Assembly: GCA_044353905.1 (NCBI GenBank)
Contig: JBILBA010000015.1
Span: 1-28,897, forward strand
Reading direction: 5' to 3'
Source of the DNA: MWH-TA3 sp044353905
GTDB taxonomy: Bacteria; Actinomycetota; Actinomycetes; Actinomycetales; Microbacteriaceae
DNA length: 28,897 bases
Positions 22,911 through 28,897 of this stretch are shown piece after piece. Under the pieces are notes generated by a model that saw only the letters and a program-made list of their open reading frames with translations, had not been told where the DNA came from and did not search any database. Numbering within the stretch: the stretch's first letter is position 1; every line of letters starts with the position of its first letter. Made by a program: the position numbers and the translations under genes.

Positions 22911-23962
22911 ACCCGAAGGCCCGTTGCGACGTCGAACAGGTGGTGCGAACCTGGGCGAATACTGACACCGACCTCGGCACCTTCGACGATCCCATCCATA
23001 CGCGATGCCTCGACCACGACCGTAAGCGAGTGCCCCGAGGCGTCAACCTGAACAATCGCACGGGGTCCCAGCAATTCGATTACGCCGATGCGGCCGCGAC
23101 TGGCTGATTTTCCGCCGGCCTCGAGCACGATGTCGTCCGGGCGAACCCCCAGAATCTTTGTGCCGGCAGAAACGCCTGCGACGGCCAACGTCAGTCCCGA
23201 TTTCGACACGAACTTTCCGGCCGAGAACGTCCCCTCGAGAAGGTTCATCTTGGGGCTTCCGACGAACGAGGCGACGAACGTGCTGTTCGGCTTGTCGTAG
23301 ACGTCCTTGGGCTTCCCCTGCTGCGCGACCTCGCCGTCACGCATGACGACGATGAAGTCAGACAGCGTCATCGCTTCTTCTTGGTCGTGGGTCACGAACA
23401 GCGACGTGATTCCGAGCCTGCGCTGCATCTGCAGCAACTCGGTGCGCATTTCGACGCGCAACTTCGCGTCGAGGTTGCTGAGGGGTTCGTCGAATAAGAA
23501 CACGGAAGGTTCCCGAATGATGGCGCGACCGATCGCCACGCGCTGTTGTTGCCCGCCCGACAGGTCCTTGGGTTTGCGGTCGAGGAGTTCGGACAATCCC
23601 ATCGTCGTGGCGACGGCCTCCGCTCGGGCGAGTGCCTCGGCCCGATTTACCCGGATCGCCCGCAGCGGGAACGCGAGGTTTTCGCGAACCGTGAGGTGCG
23701 GGTACAGCGCATAGTTCTGAAACACCATCGCGATGTCGCGGTCTTTGGGTTCGAGTGTGGTCACGTCCTTGTCGCCGATTCGGATCGACCCGGATGTCAC
23801 GGGCTCGAGCCCCGCAATCATTCGCAGCGTCGTGGTCTTCCCGCACCCGGACGGCCCGACGAGCACCGTGAACGCCCCGTCCGGGAGTTCCAAATCGAGA
23901 CCCTTGACGATGGTGTTGTCGCCGTACTTTTTGACGACGTTGTCGAACGTTACGCGTGCCAT
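22907..23962 (-). CDS. MalK/UgpC-type ABC transporter ATPase
   Basis: This 351-residue cytosolic ATPase drives the neighbouring sugar importer. Walker A (GPSGCGKTT), Q-loop (VFQNYALYPHLTVREN), signature (LSGGQQQR), Walker B (VFLFDEPLSNLD) and the switch His (THDQEEA) are all present. The C-terminal third is the TOBE-type regulatory part (ILGVRPDDIVL). The start is the ATG of MARVTFDNV with AGGA upstream; the open frame extends 13 codons further but runs into the neighbour. It lies 16 bases after the second permease gene. ATPases of this group are sometimes shared by several sugar importers. Confidence 0.93.
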   Translation of the reverse strand: MARVTFDNVVKKYGDNTIVKGLDLELPDGAFTVLVGPSGCGKTTTLRMIAGLEPVTSGSIRIGDKDVTTLEPKDRDIAMVFQNYALYPHLTVRENLAFPLRAIRVNRAEALARAEAVATTMGLSELLDRKPKDLSGGQQQRVAIGRAIIREPSVFLFDEPLSNLDAKLRVEMRTELLQMQRRLGITSLFVTHDQEEAMTLSDFIVVMRDGEVAQQGKPKDVYDKPNSTFVASFVGSPKMNLLEGTFSAGKFVSKSGLTLAVAGVSAGTKILGVRPDDIVLEAGGKSASRGRIGVIELLGPRAIVQVDASGHSLTVVVEASRMDGIVEGAEVGVSIRPGSHHLFDVATGLRV

Positions 23963-23978
23963 GTTTCTGTTCCTGTCC

Positions 23979-24794
23979 TTATCCCTTGACGGCTCCGCCA
24001 CTGATTCCCTGAACCAGTCGCTTTTGCACGAAGAAGCTTGCGATCACCACGGGGATGATTGCGATGAGAATGGCCACCGACATCGGCCCCAGCTCGACAC
24101 CGCGGAAGGTGTTGAAACCTGCAATCGCCACGGGCAAAATCGTCGAGTTGCTGGGCGACAAGATGAGCCCGTAGAACATGTCGTTCCACGACAGGGTGAA
24201 GCCAAAGATGGCCGCCGCGCCGATCCCCGGCAAGACCTGCGGCAACACCACGAGCCGGAACGTGTCGAATCGGCCGAAGCCGTCCACCCGCGCTTGTTCC
24301 TCGATTTCTTTCGGAACGGCCGCGAAGAATCCGATGAGGAACCAGGTGACGACCGGAACGACGAAACTGAGGTGCGAGAAGATGATGGGCACGAGCGTTC
24401 CATTGAGGCGCAGCATGTAAGCGACGCTGAGGAACGGGAAGACAAGGACGGCGGGCGGCAAAACCTGGGCCGCGAGGATTCCGAATCGGGACAACGAACC
24501 GCCCGTGCTGAATCGCGCAATCGAATACGCCCCCATCGATCCGACGACCACGGCGATAGCCACGGTCACGGTCGCAACGAGGACGCTTCGTCCGACCGCG
24601 GCAAAGATGTCAGACGACAACACCTCGGTCCAGTTCGCCATCGTCGGCGTGAAAAAGATGAGACCTGGTTGGTTGAGGTCGGCGGGCGTCTTGAAACTCG
24701 CCAGGGCGACCCACAACAACGGCAGTGCGACAGCAGCTACAGCAACCGCCAGCAGGACGATTCGCCCCGCATCGATCGGTTTGAATCGGTTCAT
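23979..24794 (-). CDS. Carbohydrate ABC permease, MalG type
   Basis: This 271-residue membrane protein has six predicted helices and the cytoplasmic coupling motif EEQARVDGFGRFDTFRLVVL, then LPQVLPG. It forms the pore with the partner encoded directly upstream. Its ATG (24794) overlaps the stop of that gene (ATGA), which fixes the start; a longer open frame reaching 25367 is only a shadow of the upstream gene. Confidence 0.92.
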   Translation of the reverse strand: MNRFKPIDAGRIVLLAVAVAAVALPLLWVALASFKTPADLNQPGLIFFTPTMANWTEVLSSDIFAAVGRSVLVATVTVAIAVVVGSMGAYSIARFSTGGSLSRFGILAAQVLPPAVLVFPFLSVAYMLRLNGTLVPIIFSHLSFVVPVVTWFLIGFFAAVPKEIEEQARVDGFGRFDTFRLVVLPQVLPGIGAAAIFGFTLSWNDMFYGLILSPSNSTILPVAIAGFNTFRGVELGPMSVAILIAIIPVVIASFFVQKRLVQGISGGAVKG

Positions 24795-25642
24795 CGCACA
24801 TTCACCCGCTCGAGTCGGCGGAACAACAGGACGATGACTCCCATGACGATGAGGAGAAGGATGAACGCCATCGCACTCGCTTCGGCGAGGCGGTAATAGG
24901 AAATTCCGGTCTGGTACGTCAAATACTGAATCGTCTTCGTCTCGATACCGGGACCGCCACGAGTAGTCGCATAGACGTATTCGAAAACCTTCAGGGCGTC
25001 GAGCCCGCGCAGCAGAACTGCGACGATGAGGATCGGCGACAGCATCGGCAGCGTGACGCGACGGAAGATGTAGAACCGGTTTGCGCCGTCGACGCGCGCG
25101 GCTTCGATGGGCTGCTTTGGAATCGACTCGAGGCCCGCCAACAGCAGCAACACCATGAACGGCGTCCACTGCCACACGTCGATAAACGCAAGGCTGACGA
25201 GAGCCCTGCCCGAACCGAAGAAGTCGTACGACAACCCGACCTGGTCGAGGTAGTACGGAATCGCACCGAGTTGGTCGTTGAGGAAGAACCGGAACATGAG
25301 CCCGACCGCGATCGGAGTGATGAACATCGGTGCGAGGAGGAACGAGCGGGTGAAGTTCTTGAACCACTTTTGGCTCTGCAGCGCGAGCGCGATGGCCAGC
25401 CCGATGATGAGCTCAAAGGTGACAGAGAGGAACACATAGCTCGCGGTCGCGGACAGAGACACCCAGTACTCGCGGTCGGACAGGACGCGAATGTAGTTGT
25501 CGAACCCGACGAAATCGGCGACACCGCCGCTGACCAGTTGATAGCTCGTGAATCCGAGCCAGAAGCTGTACAAAAGAGGGAAACCCACCGCAACAGCCAT
25601 GACCGAGAGAAGCGGGGCCATCATCGCGTTAGGAAACTTCAC
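24791..25642 (-). CDS. Carbohydrate ABC permease, MalF type
   Basis: This 283-residue membrane protein has six predicted helices. The EAA loop reads EAARVDGANRFYIFRRVTLP and the N-terminal part shows GFPLLYSFWLGFTSYQL, typical for MalF/UgpA-like subunits. The GTG start at 25642 follows AAAAGGAG by six bases. It lies 54 bases after the binding-protein stop. Confidence 0.92.
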   Translation of the reverse strand: MKFPNAMMAPLLSVMAVAVGFPLLYSFWLGFTSYQLVSGGVADFVGFDNYIRVLSDREYWVSLSATASYVFLSVTFELIIGLAIALALQSQKWFKNFTRSFLLAPMFITPIAVGLMFRFFLNDQLGAIPYYLDQVGLSYDFFGSGRALVSLAFIDVWQWTPFMVLLLLAGLESIPKQPIEAARVDGANRFYIFRRVTLPMLSPILIVAVLLRGLDALKVFEYVYATTRGGPGIETKTIQYLTYQTGISYYRLAEASAMAFILLLIVMGVIVLLFRRLERVNVR

Positions 25643-25696
25643 GACGGGCTCCTTTTCTTCTGACGATCGACTGTTGCGGTGGGTTCGGTTACTGCG

Positions 25697-26986
25697 TTAT
25701 CGGCTTTGGATCGTGTTGATGGCGTCGTTAGCCTGAGCCAACGCTTCGTCCACCGTCATCGTGCCAGAAACCGCGGCGTTCAGTGCTTCACCGACCGCCG
25801 TGATCATCTCGTCGCCCATCAGTCCCTGGGTGAGAGGGGCTGCGTTCGCCAAGATAGCCGTGACTGCTTCGTAGTAGTCAGCGCCGAAACCTTCGCTGAG
25901 TACTGCGGGGTCCGTCATCGAGCTTTCGCGGATAGCGGCGCCACCGAGGATCACGCGCTGGACGTCAACCTCTTTCGAGGTGAGCCATGCGGTGAATGCC
26001 CATGCGGCATCCGGTGCGGCCGAGTTGACGGGCAACGCCCACGTCCACGAACCGAGTGCGGACTTGCCACCTGGCATCGCTGCGAGCTTGAACTTGCCCG
26101 CGTACGGACCCGAGTCGGGCTGGTTCAGTGCGGCGAGGTTCCAGTTGTAGGAAACCATGGCTGCTGCTCCACCGGTCGAGACCGAACGGAACGCGTCATC
26201 GAAGGCCCAGTTGAGGCTGTCCTTCGGTGCCGAGTTGTTGTAGAGCTCGATGTACGCCTCGAGAGCCGCTTTGGCCTCGGGGGTGTTGAGGTTGGCCTTG
26301 CCATCCGCGCCATAGATCGAACCGCCGGCGGAGTAAAGGAAGTTGGTCCACTCCTCCATGATCTTGTAACCCGTCTGAGGCTGCATCGCCAAGCCGGCCC
26401 GGTCGGGCTCGGTGAGGGATGCCGAGAACGACACCAGTTCGTCCAACGACGTCGGGACCTCTTCTGCGGACACCATGTCCGTGTTGTAGATGTATCCGAG
26501 TGCGTAGTTGTAGAACGGAACGCCGTAACGGACGCCATCGACCTTGGTGATTTCGGTCAGCGACGAGAAGAAGTCTCCTGCGTCGTAGTCCGCAACGGCG
26601 TCAATCTGTGCGTCCATCGGCTGGATGAATCCAGCTGCGACGAAGTCGTTCACCCACGAGTTGTCAATAACGATGAGGTCATACGCTGCTTCGGGAGCCT
26701 GGAACGAAGCAACCAGTTTGTCCTTCATCTGGTCGTAGGGGAGCTTTTCGATCTGCACGTCAACGTCGGCGTAGACCGCGTTGAAGTCAGGCAGAAGCGA
26801 AAGGACGATGTCGCTGTCGGGGACGTCCTCCATGAGGATACGAACTGTTCCTGACGTGCTCGCCGGGTCGATGTTGCCCGTCCCGGCGGTGGTGGTGCCT
26901 GGTGCACACCCGGCCAGAGCAACTGCGCTCAGGCTGAGTGCCGCGAGGCCGGCGAGAAGCCGTCCCGCTTTCGTGGTGAAAGACAT
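25697..26986 (-). CDS. Sugar-type ABC substrate-binding lipoprotein
   Basis: This 429-residue protein has a lipoprotein signal (LAGC, Cys27), so it is held on the outer face of the membrane. The mature part follows the extracellular sugar-binding family 1: VRILMEDVPDSD, LLPDFNAVYADVDVQIEKLP, YDLIVIDNSWVNDFVAAGFI, GVPFYNYALGYIYNTDMV. Such proteins in operons with SDR and FGGY kinase genes often bind polyols or monosaccharides. ATG with AAGGAAAGGAAGG upstream, 70 bases after the SDR stop. The strong ribosome site fits the need for more binding protein than permease. Confidence 0.92.
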   Translation of the reverse strand: MSFTTKAGRLLAGLAALSLSAVALAGCAPGTTTAGTGNIDPASTSGTVRILMEDVPDSDIVLSLLPDFNAVYADVDVQIEKLPYDQMKDKLVASFQAPEAAYDLIVIDNSWVNDFVAAGFIQPMDAQIDAVADYDAGDFFSSLTEITKVDGVRYGVPFYNYALGYIYNTDMVSAEEVPTSLDELVSFSASLTEPDRAGLAMQPQTGYKIMEEWTNFLYSAGGSIYGADGKANLNTPEAKAALEAYIELYNNSAPKDSLNWAFDDAFRSVSTGGAAAMVSYNWNLAALNQPDSGPYAGKFKLAAMPGGKSALGSWTWALPVNSAAPDAAWAFTAWLTSKEVDVQRVILGGAAIRESSMTDPAVLSEGFGADYYEAVTAILANAAPLTQGLMGDEMITAVGEALNAAVSGTMTVDEALAQANDAINTIQSR

Positions 26987-27056
26987 TGTTGCCTTCCTTT
27001 CCTTGTTGGTGGTGGTTTATTCAGTTGATGTGTCGGTAATGGAAATCTGTGGACAA

Positions 27057-27833
27057 TCAGTCCATGTAGGCGCCGCCGTTGACGGCAATGGATTCGCCGG
27101 TCATGAATCGCGCGTCGTCGGACAACAGGAACGCCACGACTCCGGCGACGTCCTTCGGTTGTTGAAGTCGGCCCAGGGGCGTGTCGGCAATCCAGCCCTG
27201 CTTGACGTCGTCGGCGGTGATGCCCCGAAGGCTCGCCTCCCACGCCAGTTCGCGTTCCTGCATCGGGGTCTCGACGAACCCAGGGCACACCGAGTTCACG
27301 GTGATCTGGTGTTCCGCCAATTCGAACGCCATCGCTTGGGTCAATCCGACGACGCCGAACTTCGAGGCGACATAGTCGGCGAGGTACGGGACCCGGCCCT
27401 GCTTGCCCGCCATCGACGCGGTGTTGACGATGGTTCCCTCGACGCCGGTCCGCACCATCGCGCGCGCGGCGGCTTGGCCGCAGACGTAGGCGCCCAGAAG
27501 GTTGACCTCGAACGTCTTCGTGACCTTGTCGATGGGCATGTCGAGGAACTTCTCCATGAACGAGATGCCCGCGTTGCTGACCCACGCGTGCAGACCGATC
27601 CGGTCGGCGATGTCGTTCGCGACGGTCGCTGCGTCCTCGGGGTCGCTCACGTTAAGGCGCGCGAATTCGTGGGTCTGGCCGGCGGCCGTGCTTAGTTTCT
27701 CGCTCGCCGCTTTCGCCGCGTCGACATTGATGTCGGTGACGACGACCTGCCAGCCGCGTTCCGCGAGAACCGTGGCAATCGTCTGCCCGATCCCCGACCC
27801 CGCGCCGGTCACAACAACGGTCTTGATGGTCAC
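27057..27833 (-). CDS. Short-chain dehydrogenase (probable polyol/sugar dehydrogenase)
   Basis: This 258-residue classical SDR has the cofactor motif TGAGSGIGQ near the N-terminus, NAG at the end of beta-4, catalytic Ser in NTASMAG, YVASK with Tyr and Lys, and CPGFVETPM after it. It probably oxidises a sugar alcohol or sugar from the adjacent importer with NAD(P), giving a keto sugar for the kinase. The start is a GTG that overlaps the kinase stop (GTGA) and follows AAGGAG by six bases; a longer open frame reaching 28319 is a kinase shadow. Confidence 0.92.
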   Translation of the reverse strand: MTIKTVVVTGAGSGIGQTIATVLAERGWQVVVTDINVDAAKAASEKLSTAAGQTHEFARLNVSDPEDAATVANDIADRIGLHAWVSNAGISFMEKFLDMPIDKVTKTFEVNLLGAYVCGQAAARAMVRTGVEGTIVNTASMAGKQGRVPYLADYVASKFGVVGLTQAMAFELAEHQITVNSVCPGFVETPMQERELAWEASLRGITADDVKQGWIADTPLGRLQQPKDVAGVVAFLLSDDARFMTGESIAVNGGAYMD

Positions 27834-28897
27834 GCGGTTCTCCTTGCAATCGAGTGCGAGATAGGGGTGATGGCCGCGCCGAGCTCGCGCCATTCGGCGT
27901 AGGCGTCGTTGTAGGTCGACACGTTGGTCGGGTTGGGAACGACCGCTTTGTCGAGCGCGAGGAACCTCTTCGAGTCCTCCCAGCCGGCCAGCGACCCAAT
28001 TCCGATCGCGGCGATGACGGCCGCACCGAGCGACGCTCCGGGGTGGTCGATGACGGGGTGCAATTCCATCCCCAGCACCTCGCTGTGAATCTGTTTCCAC
28101 AGCGTCGACTTGCTTCCGCCGTTCGTCACCATCACTCGTGACAGGGTGATTCCGCGTTCCGCGAATACCTCGACGTGGTGACGGAACCCGAACGCGATGG
28201 ATTCGAGAACCGATCGGTACATGTCGGCGCGAGTGTGGCCGAGGTGCAACCCGGCGAAGGTTCCGCGAAGGTTCGGGTCGTTGAGCGGGCTCTTCTCCCC
28301 CAGGAAATACGGCAGGCACAACAGGTCGGCCGCGGGACGGACAGTCGCCTCGGTGTCAAGAGTCGCGAGGTCGGTTCCGCCAATCAGCGATTGGTACCAG
28401 CGAATAAGACTTCCGCTGGTCGCCATGCACCCGTTCGGCAGCCAGCGGCCGGGAATCGGGTGGGCGTCGAGGTACAAGCGTTCGTCAACGAGGGGCGTAT
28501 CGCTCGCGGCGAGGATGTCGCCCGCTCCGCCCAGTTTGACTAGAGCGTCACCCTCGCGTTCGACGCCGGCCGAGAACGCCGAGATGACGTGGTCAGCGCC
28601 GCCGACGACCAGTGCGGTTCCGGGGGCGAGCGAGGTGCGCTCGGCCATCGACGCAGACAATTCGCCGACTCGTTCCGACGAAGTGCGGACGGCGGGCAGT
28701 TTCGCGGGGTCGAGGCTCACGGTGTCGAGAACGGTGGCAAACGGCTTTTGGTCGAGCGTGTACAGGCCCGACTCCAACGCCCAGTTCCATTCGACGTGAA
28801 GGTCGGCGCCGAGGGCGACGAGGATCCAGTCGTACGAGCCCATGATGAACGTCGTCTTGGCCCAGACGTCGGGTTCGTTGCGCTGAATCCACAGGAC
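27830..28897 (-). CDS. FGGY-family carbohydrate kinase (5' end outside the window)
   Basis: The frame is open to the right edge, so the N-terminal part of about 130-150 residues is missing; 355 residues are visible. They show the catalytic Asp in VVGGADHVISAFSAGV, GGAGDILAAS (phosphate binding) and NGGSKSTLWKQIHSEVLG. SLGAAVIAAIGIG, also present, is the usual C-terminal pattern of xylulokinase/ribulokinase-like enzymes. It phosphorylates a sugar or ketose, probably the one produced by the coupled SDR. The stop overlaps the SDR start by four bases. Which sugar is used cannot be fixed from sequence alone. Confidence 0.9.
   Translation of the reverse strand, partial: VLWIQRNEPDVWAKTTFIMGSYDWILVALGADLHVEWNWALESGLYTLDQKPFATVLDTVSLDPAKLPAVRTSSERVGELSASMAERTSLAPGTALVVGGADHVISAFSAGVEREGDALVKLGGAGDILAASDTPLVDERLYLDAHPIPGRWLPNGCMATSGSLIRWYQSLIGGTDLATLDTEATVRPAADLLCLPYFLGEKSPLNDPNLRGTFAGLHLGHTRADMYRSVLESIAFGFRHHVEVFAERGITLSRVMVTNGGSKSTLWKQIHSEVLGMELHPVIDHPGASLGAAVIAAIGIGSLAGWEDSKRFLALDKAVVPNPTNVSTYNDAYAEWRELGAAITPISHSIARRTA

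Noticed and set aside
24795..25367. N-terminal extension of the MalG-type permease frame
   Set aside because: It lies within the MalF-type gene in another frame and is not membrane-like; the overlapping ATGA start explains the true gene.
27834..28319. N-terminal extension of the SDR frame
   Set aside because: It lies within the kinase gene, is rich in Arg and Pro, and the GTG with a strong ribosome site gives a normal SDR length.
1..28897. CRISPR arrays, insertion sequences, integrases, prophage genes
   Set aside because: No regularly spaced repeats, transposase or integrase motifs were seen in any reading frame; the only large repeat is the GT61 tandem pair.

Overview
The window looks like chromosomal DNA of a GC-rich actinobacterium, most likely Microbacteriaceae or a close relative. 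This rests on the hisH-priA-sseB order, the carotenoid-desaturase-like flavoprotein, frequent GTG starts, and several genes whose -10 box lies 6 bases before the start codon, so that a leaderless mRNA is expected. No database search was possible; all assignments come from motifs, gene order and family knowledge.

Layout. (1) 1-760: the 5' end of a leftward branched-chain-type substrate-binding lipoprotein gene, then a gene-free stretch. That stretch holds two relics: an internally deleted DUF1844 reading frame (492-698) running into the 3' half of a tRNA (693-740). (2) 762-5109: a leftward operon (small one-helix membrane protein, NCS1-type permease, zinc alcohol dehydrogenase, double-domain nitrilase-like amidohydrolase), preceded by an inverted repeat at 5132-5149. 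It looks like import and breakdown of a nitrogen-containing small molecule. (3) 5252-9549: a leftward group with an acyl-carrier-protein/alpha-beta-hydrolase fusion, an AMP-forming ligase and an FAD-dependent phytoene-desaturase-like oxidoreductase. A perfect 22-bp palindrome lies in the promoter of its first gene. (4) 9774-12719: a four-helix membrane protein, a threonine aldolase, and a DUF6421 protein with a gluzincin-like HDxxH...EExRxD motif. (5) 12900-13106: a rightward nine-cysteine, metallothionein-like small protein. (6) 13132-15295: sseB, priA and hisH. HisH lacks its catalytic cysteine, and PriA lacks the tryptophan of its dual-substrate loop.

(7) 15378-22910: a glycan locus. It holds a WecE-like sugar aminotransferase, a beta-keto acid cleavage enzyme (BKACE), a NeuD/PglD-like acyltransferase, two tandem copies of a large two-domain GT61-type glycosyltransferase, and a divergent SGNH esterase. 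The GT61 pair arose by a tandem duplication of about 2.03 kb, and a stub of the neuD 5' end was left at the junction. A plausible joint role is making a 4-amino-deoxy sugar, acylating it (perhaps with an unusual acyl group from the BKACE) and transferring it to a surface glycan. (8) 22907-28897: a leftward operon for a sugar or polyol: FGGY kinase (cut by the window end), SDR dehydrogenase, lipoprotein, two permeases and a MalK-like ATPase, several joined by 4-nt overlaps.

The strongest candidates for something undescribed are the ACP-hydrolase/ligase/flavoprotein cassette, the duplicated GT61 locus with its BKACE-acyltransferase pair, the DUF6421 metal-site signature, and the degenerate HisH.
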